Shown here in pieces: positions 56,101 to 58,468 of a stretch of 64,000 nt of DNA (position 1 is the first letter of the stretch; every line of letters starts with the position of its first letter). Position numbers and translations under genes: made by a program. Location: positions 35,504,327 to 35,568,326 of the forward strand of contig CM038717.1 of NCBI GenBank assembly GCA_021613375.1. Direction: 5' to 3'. Source of the stretch: Megaleporinus macrocephalus (taxonomy: Eukaryota; Chordata; Actinopteri; Characiformes; Anostomidae). Below the pieces are notes generated by a model that was not told the origin of the DNA, made no database searches, and saw only the letters and a list, made by a program, of their open reading frames with translations.

Positions 56101-58468
56101 GTACAACCACAGACGCCAAGCGGCACAGACGAGACAAGTCAGCCTACAGAGACAAGCGGAGTGGAGGCAGGCCGTACAACCACAGACACCAGCGGCACAG
56201 ACGAGACAAGTCAGCCTACAGAGACGAGCGGAGCGGAGCAGGCCTCACAACCACAGACGCCGAGTGGCACAGACGAGACAAGTCAGCCTACAGACAAGAG
56301 TGGAGAGGAGCAGGCTACACAACCACAGACGCCAAGCGGCACAAGACGAGACAGGTCAGCATACAGAGACGAGTGGAGAGGGAGCAGGCTGCACAACCAC
56401 AGACGCCGAGCGGTGCAGACGAGACAGGTCAGCCTACAGTGACGAGCGGAGAGGAGCAGGGCCGCACAACCACAGACGCCGAGCGGGGCAGACGAGCCAA
56501 GTCAGCCAACAATGAAGAGCGCAGAAGAGCAGGCCACACAACCACAGACGCCGAGCGGCGCAGACGTGCCAAGTCAACATACAGAGAGGAGCGAGAGGAG
56601 CAGGCTGCACAACCACAGACGCCAAGCGGGGCAGACAAGACAAGTCGGCTGACAGTGAAGAGCGGAGAGGAGCAGGCTGCACAACCACAGACGCCAAGCG
56701 GGGGCAGACAAGCCAAGTCGGCTGACAGTGAAGAGCGGAGAGGAGCAGGCTGCACAACCACAGACGCCGAGTGGCACAGACGAGACAAGTCAGCCTACAG
56801 ACAAGAGTGGAGAAGAGCAGGCCGCACAACCACAGACGCCAAGCGGCACAGACGAGCCAAGTCGGCCAACAATGAAGAGCGCAGAGGAGCAGGCTGCACA
56901 ACCACAGACGCCAAGCGGCGCAGACGAGACAAGTCAGCCTACAGAGATGAGCGCAGAGGAGCAGGCTGCACAACCACAGACGCCGAGTGGCACAGACGAG
57001 ACAAGTCAGCCTACAGACAAGAGTGGAGCGGAGCAGGTCGTACAACCACAGACGCCAAGCGGCGCAGACGAGACAAGTCAGCCTACAGACAAGAGTGGAG
57101 AAGAGCAGGCTGCACAACCACAGACGCCAAGCGGCGCAGACGAGCCAAGTCGGCCGACAATGAAGAGCGCAGAGGAGCAGGCTGCACAACCACAGACGCC
57201 GAGTGGCACAGACGAGACAAGTCAGCCTACAGACAAGAGTGGAGAAGAGCAGGCTGCACAACCACAGACGCCAAGCGGCGCAGACGAGACAAGTCAGCCG
57301 AGAGTAAAGAGCGGAGAGGTACAACCACAGACGCCGAGCGGCGCAGACGAGACAAGTCAGCCGAGAGTAAAGAGCGGAGAGGAACAGGCCGCACAACCAC
57401 AGATGCCGAGTGACGCAGATGAGCCAAGTCAGCCTACAGAGACGAGCGGAGAGGAGCAGGCCGCACAACCACAGACGCCGACCGGAGAGGAGCAGCCAAG
57501 TCAGCCGACGGGGACGAGCACAGCGGAGCAGGCCACACAACCACAGACGTCGAGCGGCGCAGACCGAGCCAAGTCGGCCGACAGTAAAGAGTGGAGCGGT
57601 GCAGTTCGTACAACCACAGACGCCAAGCAGCGCAGACGAGCCAAGTTGGCCGACAATGAAGAGTGCAGAGAAGCAGGCTGCACAACCACAGACGCTGAGT
57701 GGCACAGACGAGACAAGTCAGCCTACAGACAAGAGTGAAGAGGAGCAGGCCGTACAACCACAGACGCCAAGCGGCACAGACGAGACAAGTCAGCCTACAG
57801 AGACAAGCGGAGTGGAGCAGGCCGTACAACCACAGACGCCAAGCGGCACAGACGAGACAAGTCAGCCTACAGAGACGAGCGCAGAGGAGCAGGCTGCACA
57901 ACCACAGACGCCGAGTGGCACAGACGAGACAAGTCAGCCTACAGACAAGAGTGGAGAGGAGCAGGCTACACAACCACAGACGCCAAGCGGCACAGACGAG
58001 ACAGGTCAGCCTACAGAGACGAGTGGAGAGGAGCAGGCTGCACAACCACAGACGCCGAGCGGTGCAGACGAGACAGGTCAGCCTACAGTGACGAGCGGAG
58101 AGGAGCAGGCCGCACAACCACAGACGCCGAGCGGGGCAGACGAGCCAAGTCAGCCAACAATGAAGAGCGCAGAAGAGCAGGCCACACAACCACAGACGCC
58201 GAGCGGCGCAGACGAGACAAGTCAGCCTACAGAGACAAGCGGAGTGGAGCAGGTCGTACAACCACAGACGCCGAGTGGCACAGACGAGACAAGTCAGCCT
58301 ACAGACAAGAGTGGAGAGGAGCAGGTCGCACAACCACAGACGCCAAGCGGCACAGACGAAACAGGTCAGCCTACAGAGATGAGTGGAGAGGAGCAGGCTG
58401 CACAACCACAGACGCCGAGCAGTGCAGACGGGCTAAGTCAGCCGACAGTGACGAGCGGAGAGGAGTAG
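4389..58468 (+). CDS. Giant NLR-type LRR gene, C-terminal exon array
   Basis: This span collects the + strand exons that splice together in one phase: 36 intact LRR exons, one truncated exon, and a repeat-coding last exon. Each LRR exon has two ribonuclease-inhibitor-type repeats (LxxLxLxxN..., with SHLIELDL as the commonest core) and both boundaries in phase 2, so any exon can be skipped without losing frame. The architecture and exon size match fish NLRC3/NLRP12-like receptors, where such LRRs form the ligand-sensing or regulatory part of cytosolic innate immune proteins. Neither an initiation exon nor a NACHT ATPase domain is in the window, so the 5' end lies to the left. No poly(A) signal plus new start is seen between modules, favouring one gene, but two or more genes with shared or alternative ends cannot be excluded. 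It is much longer than the usual 5-15 LRR exons. Confidence 0.65.
4814..4984 (+). CDS. LRR exon 2 (type B)
   Basis: 171 bp, acceptor TGTGTAG, donor GTAAAT. It opens [16 protein letters not shown] and has [13 protein letters not shown]. It is one codon shorter than the usual type A exon and two shorter than the long type B exons, with the loss near the C-terminal helix ([10 protein letters not shown]). Confidence 0.85.
4985..5810. other. Intron sequence, no gene seen
   Basis: AT-rich intron between LRR exons 2 and 3, left of the Tc1-like insertion. No coding exon, RNA gene or tandem repeat is visible. Confidence 0.5.
5811..6337. mobile_element. Internally deleted Tc1/mariner-like element
   Basis: The ends are inverted copies of CACTATATGGCCAAAAG-type sequence (5816-5832, and reversed at about 6318-6335). 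The interior keeps scraps of a Tc1-like transposase gene and its 3' region (for example GGAGGCTGTTAAAGCTG and CCAGCAAGCTCATATAGGAG), but most of the transposase is missing. At about 525 bp it is a non-autonomous copy. It sits in the intron before LRR exon 3. I cannot confirm a clean TA target duplication. Confidence 0.7.
6424..6597 (+). CDS. LRR exon 3 (type A variant)
   Basis: 174 bp, acceptor TTCTGCAG, donor GTGAGT. It reads [16 protein letters not shown] and then [16 protein letters not shown], a divergent type A with an asparagine-rich ladder segment. It lies 86 bp after the Tc1-like element, so that insertion has not disturbed the acceptor. Confidence 0.85.
6874..7050 (+). CDS. LRR exon 4 (type B)
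   Basis: 177 bp, acceptor TCTTCCAG, donor GTGAGC. It begins [16 protein letters not shown] in place of the usual [11 protein letters not shown], then [13 protein letters not shown]. The end [10 protein letters not shown] is typical of type B exons. Confidence 0.85.
7420..7593 (+). CDS. LRR exon 5 (type C)
   Basis: 174 bp, acceptor TTTCTGCAG, donor GTGTGT. Type C signature: [17 protein letters not shown], then [13 protein letters not shown]. It has a W at the first full codon (WLNSP) where other type C exons have F or L. Confidence 0.85.
7802..7975 (+). CDS. LRR exon 6 (type A)
   Basis: 174 bp, acceptor TCCACAG after a CT-rich tract, donor GTATGT. It reads [16 protein letters not shown] with [20 protein letters not shown]. 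The second repeat is more divergent ([11 protein letters not shown]) than in other type A exons. Confidence 0.85.
7976..8807. other. Intron with a dispersed repeat fragment
   Basis: Intron between LRR exons 6 and 7. Around 8350-8470 lies sequence ending CCATCACAGGGCAGACACA, which resembles a fish dispersed repeat seen in many loci. I do not assign it to a class. A (CT)n tract at about 8762-8803 directly supplies the polypyrimidine tract of the next acceptor. Confidence 0.4.
8808..8981 (+). CDS. LRR exon 7 (type A/F-like)
   Basis: 174 bp, acceptor CTCTGCAG fed by a CT microsatellite, donor GTGAGT. It reads [16 protein letters not shown], then [16 protein letters not shown]. Its LDLRGNK core is closer to the terminal type F exons (36-37) than to types A or B. 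It precedes the first of the three nine-exon modules. Confidence 0.85.
9262..9438 (+). CDS. LRR exon 8 (type B, module 1 position 1)
   Basis: 177 bp, acceptor CTTCAG, donor GTGAAA (weak at +4 and +5). It reads [16 protein letters not shown] with [16 protein letters not shown]. It opens the first B-C-A-B-C-A-B-D-E module, matching exons 17 and 27 in position and length. Confidence 0.8.
9439..9857. other. Intron sequence, no gene seen
   Basis: AT-rich intron of 419 bp between exons 8 and 9. A short direct duplication of TTATTATTAACTGCAGG occurs at about 9781-9820. Nothing else is recognised. Confidence 0.4.
9858..10031 (+). CDS. LRR exon 9 (type C, module 1 position 2)
   Basis: 174 bp, acceptor TTCTGAAG, donor GTCAGT. 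It reads [19 protein letters not shown], then [13 protein letters not shown]. The residue before the final LTKVL is C where relatives have S (CDCL versus CDSL). Confidence 0.85.
10154..10327 (+). CDS. LRR exon 10 (type A, module 1 position 3)
   Basis: 174 bp, acceptor TCTGCAG, donor GTTAGT. It reads [16 protein letters not shown] with [15 protein letters not shown], almost identical to exon 1. The intron after it is only 77 bp. Confidence 0.87.
10405..10578 (+). CDS. LRR exon 11 (type B, module 1 position 4)
   Basis: 174 bp, acceptor TTTTTTCAG, donor GTAGAT. It reads [20 protein letters not shown] and [16 protein letters not shown]. It is one codon shorter than its counterparts in modules 2 and 3 (exons 21 and 30, each 177 bp). 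Confidence 0.85.
10761..10934 (+). CDS. LRR exon 12 (type C, module 1 position 5)
   Basis: 174 bp, acceptor TTTTTTAG, donor GTATGT. It reads [19 protein letters not shown] and then [18 protein letters not shown], with LNLS replacing the LDLS seen in nearly every other exon. Confidence 0.86.
11157..11330 (+). CDS. LRR exon 13 (type A, module 1 position 6)
   Basis: 174 bp, acceptor TTCTGCAG, donor GTGAGT. It reads [20 protein letters not shown], then [17 protein letters not shown]. The intron downstream contains TAATGCCTATGTTTT, also present before exon 24, which shows the shared origin of modules 1 and 2. Confidence 0.87.
11444..11611 (+). CDS. LRR exon 14 (type B short, module 1 position 7)
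   Basis: 168 bp, three codons shorter than the long type B exons, exactly like exons 24 and 33 at the same module position. It reads [20 protein letters not shown] and ends FADSSKVLR. Acceptor CTCCAG, donor GTGAGA. Confidence 0.86.
11841..12014 (+). CDS. LRR exon 15 (type D, module 1 position 8)
   Basis: 174 bp, acceptor TTTTCAG, donor GTAAGC. It reads [18 protein letters not shown] and [17 protein letters not shown], then DPHYRLEKL. Type D occurs only at this module position (also exons 25 and 34). Confidence 0.86.
12015..12738. other. Intron with CT microsatellite acceptor
   Basis: 724-bp AT-rich intron. Positions 12703-12734 are a (CT)n run immediately before the TTTCTGCAG acceptor of exon 16. 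No gene or mobile element is recognised in the rest. Confidence 0.45.
12739..12909 (+). CDS. LRR exon 16 (type E, module 1 position 9)
   Basis: 171 bp, acceptor TTTCTGCAG, donor GTAAGT. It reads [20 protein letters not shown] and [17 protein letters not shown]. The intron that follows is closely similar for about 120 bp to the intron after exon 26, so module duplication carried intron sequence with it. Confidence 0.86.
12910..13454. other. Intron sequence, duplicated beginning
   Basis: The first 120 bases match the start of the intron after exon 26 (GTAAGTAATACTTCATTAAT in both). The remainder, up to the LINE fragment, is unremarkable AT-rich sequence with no exon. Confidence 0.5.
13455..14325 (-). 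mobile_element. LINE 3' UTR fragment, minus orientation
   Basis: The sequence matches the 3' UTR of the large LINE at 27.8-32.15 kb block by block: CCCCCAATGAGCAACCCAGA, GGAACCAGATTCAAAAAGGG, the CTCCACCGTCAGCAAGC block and the CCCCCAGATCTGCACCTC block, all in the same order and orientation. No coding region remains, so this is a heavily 5'-truncated copy. The 112-codon + frame at 13790-14128 lies inside it and is spurious. Confidence 0.7.
14326..14734. other. Unassigned intron sequence
   Basis: Short stretch between the LINE fragment and the 30-bp minisatellite. It contains a purine-rich run around 14440-14490 and no coding similarity that I can see. Confidence 0.4.
14735..16116. repeat. 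30-bp minisatellite, about 46 copies
   Basis: Tandem unit ATCAGCACTGAACTGATCTA plus ACACCATCCAT, with an exact 30-bp period across more than 20 sequence lines. Variation is limited to a few positions (GATC, GAAC or GATA in the middle; ACCA or ACCG near the end). Because 30 is a multiple of three, the minus strand is open for 345 and 117 codons as [14 protein letters not shown] decapeptides. With no splice context, no other domain and only repeats, I take these as non-coding. Confidence 0.95.
16117..17591. other. AT-rich intron left of the CACTA-like insertion
   Basis: It contains repetitive TTAATGGTATATTAATGAAAG-like motifs at about 16830 and 17060, similar to 3540-4340. The final 40 bases (AACAGAATCTGAGAGCGAGC and on) match the sequence at 39828-39853, which marks the left half of a duplicated intron split by the transposon. 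Confidence 0.5.
17592..17920. repeat. Left terminal and subterminal repeats of the CACTA-like element
   Basis: The terminal CACAGCAAAATC is followed by a dense set of AGTGTTA, TGACACTC and CACAGTGTTACTTTATGACA motifs in both orientations. Such subterminal motif clusters are the usual transposase-binding regions of CACTA elements. The right end (about 26080-26149) has fewer of them. Confidence 0.65.
18169..20607 (-). pseudogene. tnp2-like EnSpm/CACTA transposase with one in-frame stop
   Basis: An 812-codon frame read leftward from ATG at 20607, broken only by TAA at 18586-18588. Reading resumes in the same frame to the stop at 18169. The N-terminus has a C2H2 finger (CFICQ...THLRIVH, about residues 4-24) and a second Cys/His cluster ([10 protein letters not shown]...KKHLSKVH). 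The core has [16 protein letters not shown] (probable first catalytic Asp), [13 protein letters not shown], and [20 protein letters not shown] (probable second Asp), then HHFMIHYP and [10 protein letters not shown]. These match animal tnp2-like transposases. The last 130 codons match the usual C-terminal extension of the family. The first Met is right at the first zinc finger, as expected. Whether the TAA is real or an assembly error decides if it is a pseudogene. Confidence 0.75.
20613..24626 (-). CDS. SAMD3-like gene carried by the transposon
   Basis: Minus-strand spliced gene resembling the fish 'sterile alpha motif domain-containing protein 3-like' family. Coding exons that I can join in phase, 5' to 3': 24626-24542 (start [19 protein letters not shown]), 24221-24075, 23531-23381, 23302-23233, 23058-22932, 22770-22677, 22336-22004, 21908-21734, 21609-21488, 20916-20613. 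All have GT-AG borders except where noted. Hallmarks are [46 protein letters not shown] and the C-terminal [20 protein letters not shown]. Two junctions are doubtful. Exon 3 ends in phase 2 while exon 4 appears to start in phase 0. The last acceptor also fits the family only if a degenerate AA at about 20929-20930 is used, since the CTGCAG at 20917-20922 gives the wrong phase. A MITE sits in that last intron. Molecular function is unknown, and co-mobilisation with the transposase is inferred from position. Confidence 0.7.
20996..21344. mobile_element. Foldback MITE nested in the SAMD3-like gene
   Basis: Nearly palindromic 349-bp unit. The left arm starts AAAGGAGAACTCCGGTGTGA and reaches GAATGGGCGCTATAGGGCAT; the right arm has ATGCCCTATAGCGCCCATTC and ends CACTGAAGTTTTCCTTT. 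The arms are about 150 bp with a loop of about 75 bp. It lies wholly in the last intron of the SAMD3-like gene, so it is younger than the host element. The superfamily is not assigned, as no clear target duplication is seen. Confidence 0.75.
24645..26149 (-). promoter_or_regulatory. 5' region of the transposon genes and right end
   Basis: Upstream of the first coding exon of the SAMD3-like gene (acceptor at 24645-24646) there is a long stretch with no coding exon. A non-coding first exon and promoter are expected here. A possible donor (AAAA then GTTAAG, read on the minus strand) lies near 25900, but I cannot prove it. A 113-bp snapback sequence occupies 25471-25583, and many GCTAGC/AGCTAAC motifs surround it. 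The right terminal repeat ends at 26149. Confidence 0.35.
25471..25583. repeat. Snapback inverted repeat
   Basis: TATGGCGT...GTCAAAACTCGAGCG on the left faces CGCGCTCAAGTTTTGACGCCATA on the right, with about 60 bp between the arms. It would form a strong hairpin in single-stranded form. It lies between the expected promoter region of the SAMD3-like gene and its first coding exon, inside the CACTA-like element. Confidence 0.7.
26150..26674. other. Right half of the split intron
   Basis: From about 26225 the sequence matches 39870-40007 (ATTGAACTGTAT..., CTGTATTTTCTGATTTC), the intron before LRR exon 27. This confirms that the CACTA-like element entered a duplicated intron. No exon is seen before 26675. 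Confidence 0.6.
26675..26851 (+). CDS. LRR exon 17 (type B, module 2 position 1)
   Basis: 177 bp, acceptor CTTTCAG, donor GTGATT. It reads [16 protein letters not shown] with [16 protein letters not shown]. Its closest relative is exon 27 ([16 protein letters not shown]). Both differ from module 1 exon 8 in the KGEG motif. Confidence 0.85.
27096..27269 (+). CDS. LRR exon 18 (type C, module 2 position 2)
   Basis: 174 bp, acceptor TTCTGCAG, donor GTAAGT. It reads [19 protein letters not shown], then [19 protein letters not shown]. The AIEICDSL and QIKNLSDLV features are shared only with exon 28. Confidence 0.86.
27524..27697 (+). CDS. LRR exon 19 (type A, module 2 position 3)
   Basis: 174 bp, acceptor TCTATAG, donor GTGAGT. 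It reads [20 protein letters not shown] with [15 protein letters not shown] and ends [13 protein letters not shown]. Its upstream intron resembles that of exon 29 (position 3), but the NQCCKL...LG end resembles exon 32 (position 6). This suggests exchange between type A exons. Confidence 0.85.
28869..30097 (-). pseudogene. LINE reverse transcriptase, frameshifted
   Basis: Segment 29783-30097 carries the RT N-terminal blocks ([28 protein letters not shown]). Segment 28869-29726 carries [13 protein letters not shown] (catalytic Asp), [30 protein letters not shown] (catalytic ADD) and ALHWLPV. A frame change separates the two pieces, and another near 28890 cuts off the C-terminus, whose continuation can still be read toward 28650. 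All catalytic residues are present but the ORF is not intact. Confidence 0.85.
30311..31460 (-). pseudogene. LINE endonuclease and linker, frameshifted
   Basis: Segment 30894-31460 reads [33 protein letters not shown] and [14 protein letters not shown], the APE-like endonuclease blocks of CR1/L2 elements. It shifts frame around 30900-30990 into 30311-30991 ([12 protein letters not shown], then the basic linker before the RT). The SDHYLI block is the last catalytic motif of the domain. One indel separates these parts. Confidence 0.85.
31644..32123 (-). pseudogene. LINE ORF1 SGNH-esterase domain, truncated
   Basis: 159 codons with [12 protein letters not shown] (block III, GxND) and [12 protein letters not shown] (block V, DxxH), diagnostic of SGNH hydrolases found in ORF1 of some CR1/L2 LINEs. 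The N-terminal part with the catalytic-Ser block is missing, because the element ends near 32150. It cannot be a working ORF1 protein. Confidence 0.75.
32155..32231 (+). pseudogene. LRR exon 20, 3' remnant (type A)
   Basis: Only the last 77 bases of a type A exon survive: [20 protein letters not shown] followed by a normal donor GTTAGT. The 5' half and acceptor are replaced by the LINE 5' end. Its best match is exon 29 ([12 protein letters not shown]). Without an acceptor it should be skipped, and skipping from exon 19 to 21 keeps phase 2. Confidence 0.75.
32312..32488 (+). CDS. LRR exon 21 (type B, module 2 position 4)
   Basis: 177 bp, acceptor TCTCCAG, donor GTAAAG. It reads [16 protein letters not shown] and [16 protein letters not shown]. 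It pairs with exon 30 at the same module position (both follow a KISHLL exon by a short intron). Confidence 0.86.
32489..33356. other. Intron with GA microsatellite, duplicated in module 3
   Basis: Positions 32758-32799 are a (GA)n run. Around 33205-33300 the sequence GCTGCTGTGTAGTGGGAGAG and its surroundings recur at 42218-42300 in the equivalent intron of module 3. No exon is visible. Confidence 0.55.
33357..33530 (+). CDS. LRR exon 22 (type C, module 2 position 5)
   Basis: 174 bp, acceptor TTCCACAG, donor GTGTGT. It reads [39 protein letters not shown] and CRPQKLK. It is close to exon 31 with the same CRPQKLK end. An E replaces the G of the usual IQGD. Confidence 0.87.
33590..34250 (+). 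mobile_element. Tc1-like transposon relic
   Basis: Non-coding remnant in the intron between exons 22 and 23. It starts around ACAGTCATATGGAAATATTA and includes CCTAGCAAGTTCAGCCCAAG and ATCATCAAGGGACCTACATG, which correspond to the helix-turn-helix part of Tc1-like transposase genes. Stops and a large internal deletion leave no usable frame. Confidence 0.5.
34394..34567 (+). CDS. LRR exon 23 (type A, module 2 position 6)
   Basis: 174 bp, acceptor TCTGCAG, donor GTGAGT. It reads [20 protein letters not shown] and [17 protein letters not shown]. The GC replaced by EC and the VLFS segment distinguish it from exon 10. Confidence 0.87.
34722..34889 (+). CDS. LRR exon 24 (type B short, module 2 position 7)
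   Basis: 168 bp, the short form shared with exons 14 and 33. It reads [20 protein letters not shown] and ends IDSSKTLR. Acceptor CTCCAG, donor GTGAGA. The preceding intron is only 154 bp and resembles that of exon 14. Confidence 0.87.
35067..35240 (+). CDS. LRR exon 25 (type D, module 2 position 8)
   Basis: 174 bp, acceptor TTTACAG, donor GTAAGC. It reads [18 protein letters not shown] and [17 protein letters not shown], then [10 protein letters not shown]. Very similar to exon 15. Confidence 0.87.
35705..35875 (+). CDS. LRR exon 26 (type E, module 2 position 9)
   Basis: 171 bp, donor GTAAGT. The acceptor CTGCAG directly follows a (CT)n run at about 35666-35700. It reads [20 protein letters not shown] with [17 protein letters not shown]. 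It ends KVM where exon 16 ends KLM. Confidence 0.87.
35876..36640. repeat. Intron with (TTA)n microsatellite
   Basis: The start duplicates the intron after exon 16. Positions 36001-36052 are a pure (TTA)n run. A short CCCTAACCCTAACCCTA at about 36297-36313 is too short to be called telomeric repeat. No exon is seen. Confidence 0.6.
36640..36960 (-). mobile_element. LINE reverse-transcriptase fragment
   Basis: On the minus strand [19 protein letters not shown] corresponds to the GPLLFxLYLLPLG block of L2/CR1 reverse transcriptases, followed by a degraded ADD region ([10 protein letters not shown]). Only about 300 bp remains with no further domain. It is a third LINE remnant in the locus. Confidence 0.55.
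36961..37825. other. Intron sequence, no gene seen
   Basis: Mixed sequence without a recognisable exon. The open frame at 37623-37844 shows no known domain and overlaps the start of the 85-bp repeats, so I do not call it. Confidence 0.4.
37826..38684. repeat. 85-bp minisatellite, about 10 copies
   Basis: GATGAAGGCTAGTAAAGCGT recurs at 37840, 37925, 38010, 38095 and onward with an exact 85-bp step. Copies differ at a few sites only (AGCG/AGTG, GGTG/GGCG, GAAAG/GAAAT), so homogenisation is recent. It lies in the intron between exons 26 and 27, the boundary of modules 2 and 3. Confidence 0.95.
38685..40007. other. Intron upstream of module 3
   Basis: Mostly unremarkable AT-rich sequence. From about 39825 to 40007 it is homologous to the two flanks of the CACTA-like element (17552-17591 and 26225-26674) and gives the uninterrupted version of that site. 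No exon. Confidence 0.6.
40008..40184 (+). CDS. LRR exon 27 (type B, module 3 position 1)
   Basis: 177 bp, acceptor CTTCCAG, donor GTAAAT. It reads [20 protein letters not shown] with [16 protein letters not shown]. Its closest relative is exon 17. Confidence 0.86.
40296..40469 (+). CDS. LRR exon 28 (type C, module 3 position 2)
   Basis: 174 bp, acceptor CTTTCAG, donor GTAAGT. It reads [19 protein letters not shown] and [14 protein letters not shown], the pair of features shared with exon 18. The intron before it is only 111 bp. Confidence 0.87.
40724..40897 (+). CDS. LRR exon 29 (type A, module 3 position 3)
   Basis: 174 bp, acceptor TCTACAG, donor GTCAGT. It reads [20 protein letters not shown] with [20 protein letters not shown]. 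This is the intact counterpart of the LINE-truncated exon 20. Confidence 0.87.
41006..41182 (+). CDS. LRR exon 30 (type B, module 3 position 4)
   Basis: 177 bp, acceptor CTCCAG, donor GTAGAT. It reads [20 protein letters not shown] with [17 protein letters not shown] replaces the N or D of the usual GNDPG/GNNPG. Confidence 0.87.
41183..42357. other. Intron, partly duplicated from module 2
   Basis: 1.18-kb intron. The last 160 bases align with 33190-33356 before exon 22, and CCCTACAGTCTTA around 42072 matches 33051. No exon, RNA gene or intact mobile element is visible. Confidence 0.5.
42358..42531 (+). CDS. LRR exon 31 (type C, module 3 position 5)
   Basis: 174 bp, acceptor TCTTCAG, donor GTGTGT. 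It reads [19 protein letters not shown] with [20 protein letters not shown] and CRPQKLK. It is nearly the same as exon 22. Confidence 0.88.
42876..43049 (+). CDS. LRR exon 32 (type A, module 3 position 6)
   Basis: 174 bp, acceptor TTCTGCAG, donor GTGAGT. It reads [20 protein letters not shown] with [17 protein letters not shown] and ends [10 protein letters not shown], like exon 19. Confidence 0.87.
43155..43322 (+). CDS. LRR exon 33 (type B short, module 3 position 7)
   Basis: 168 bp short form, acceptor CTCCAG, donor GTAAGA. It reads [20 protein letters not shown] and [17 protein letters not shown]. The C-terminal part (FVNLGRKLR) has diverged from DSSK of exons 14 and 24. Confidence 0.87.
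43323..45443. other. Long intron with CA microsatellite and repeat-like sequence
   Basis: 2.1-kb intron. Positions 44597-44638 are a (CA)n run. Around 45150-45310, GGAGGAGCC and GGCAAGTTGTGACAG-like sequence resembles fish dispersed repeats, but I cannot name a family. No exon is seen. Confidence 0.45.
45444..45617 (+). CDS. LRR exon 34 (type D, module 3 position 8)
   Basis: 174 bp, acceptor CTCTACAG, donor GTAAGT. It reads [20 protein letters not shown] with [17 protein letters not shown], then [10 protein letters not shown]. It is the most divergent type D, with ANNCLN where exons 15 and 25 have ACKSL. Confidence 0.85.
45618..47703. other. Long intron with GC-richer block and repeat debris
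   Basis: 2.1-kb intron. The block at about 45820-46450 is richer in CpG than its surroundings and holds CGTTATCGGGAAACACACCC-like sequence, probably a degraded DNA transposon. Around 47040-47400, repeated TAGCAACCAC motifs flank a LINE-tail-like piece ending TTGATTTGATTTGAT. A (TAA)n run occupies 47427-47462. No exon is recognised. Confidence 0.4.
47704..47880 (+). CDS. LRR exon 35 (type E, module 3 position 9)
   Basis: 177 bp, two codons longer than exons 16 and 26 because it has [11 protein letters not shown] instead of ISTVNPSH. It reads [20 protein letters not shown] and [17 protein letters not shown]. Acceptor GTCTGCAG, donor GTAAGT. It closes module 3 and its acceptor has no CT microsatellite. 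Confidence 0.87.
47881..48348. other. Intron sequence, no gene seen
   Basis: 468-bp AT-rich intron between exons 35 and 36. The last part (GTTCTGGCGTTAAGAACCAG) is duplicated before exon 37 at about 48690, so exons 36 and 37 arose by tandem duplication. Confidence 0.5.
48349..48522 (+). CDS. LRR exon 36 (type F)
   Basis: 174 bp, acceptor TTTACAG, donor GTAAGT. It reads [20 protein letters not shown] with [17 protein letters not shown]. It lies outside the nine-exon modules and pairs with exon 37. Confidence 0.86.
48724..48882 (+). CDS. LRR exon 37 (type F, last LRR exon)
   Basis: 159 bp, the shortest intact exon. It reads [20 protein letters not shown] and [19 protein letters not shown], ending CKLE before donor GTAAGT. 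The end is five codons earlier than usual (no KLR/KLM end), which fits its role as the exon joined to a non-LRR tail. It leaves GA, completed by A of the exon at 52323. Confidence 0.86.
48957..49510. repeat. 58-bp minisatellite with repeated acceptor-like motif, about 9.5 copies
   Basis: ACATCCATATCCAGATGTTC recurs every 58 bp. Each unit also contains CTTCTTTCTCTGTACAG, a good polypyrimidine tract plus AG. It lies in the 3.44-kb intron between the last LRR exon and the tail exon. The long + frames here (up to 216 codons) are by-products of the repeat. Confidence 0.95.
49600..49862 (+). mobile_element. LINE or SINE 3' tail
   Basis: A (TG)n run near 49714-49735 is followed by ATTCCTTGTATGTGTGAGTA, then AATAAAGTCAGATTCTGATTCTGATTC. 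This 3' end with a short TGATTC tandem tail is common in fish non-LTR elements. No coding part is attached. Confidence 0.5.
49863..50769. other. Intron with trinucleotide microsatellite
   Basis: Positions about 50148-50199 are an (AGT)n/(AAT)n run. The minus frame at 50253-50537 has no recognisable domain. Nothing else is supported. Confidence 0.4.
50770..51260 (+). pseudogene. Tc1/mariner-like transposase relic
   Basis: + strand remnant with [11 protein letters not shown] (catalytic-domain strand), an FQQDN-like segment near 50945, and SDLNPIKHL at about 51035-51061, the pattern preceding the third catalytic residue of Tc1-like enzymes. Several stops and frame changes make it dead. Neither terminal repeat is evident. 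Confidence 0.65.
51261..52322. other. 3' part of the last intron
   Basis: No exon or element is recognised. The last 30 bases (CTTATTTTCTTCCTTTTCTC and on) form a long pyrimidine tract ending TTTCAG at 52322, the acceptor of the tail exon. Confidence 0.5.
52323..58468 (+). CDS. Last exon: unique linker plus 24-residue repeat tail
   Basis: It starts after TCCTTTCAG in phase 2, matching exon 37. The unique part reads [19 protein letters not shown], passes through variant units ([16 protein letters not shown]), and enters the main frame of 24-residue units such as [19 protein letters not shown] plus EEQAA. As sequenced the frame shifts at about 53304 and stops at 53424, giving about 366 residues. 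The main frame is then recovered after each indel and ends VTSGEE-stop at 58468. If the indels are errors, the tail is about 2000 residues, acidic, and low in hydrophobic residues, so probably disordered. No domain is recognised. The usual fish NLR terminal B30.2 exon is absent. The function is unknown. An alternative is that the real transcript ends earlier. Confidence 0.55.
52560..58468. repeat. 72-bp tandem repeat, about 82 units, higher-order structure
   Basis: CAACCACAGACGCC recurs every 72 bp with few exceptions (shortened PRVKSGE units and an added [13 protein letters not shown] block). The + strand is T-poor, so all three + frames stay open for long stretches and at least one minus frame does too. 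Blocks recur as larger copies: 52566-53360 is close to 54245-55040 and 56540-57340, and 53430-54240 is close to 57390-58200. Single-base gains or losses cluster between 53300 and 57570. Confidence 0.95.

Noticed and set aside
52462..58405. Long minus-strand frames across the 72-bp array (up to 482 codons, Leu/Cys/Trp-rich)
   Set aside because: They are the complement of the repeat and have no splice context, start region or domain. The + strand frame is supported by an in-phase splice site and a poly(A) signal.
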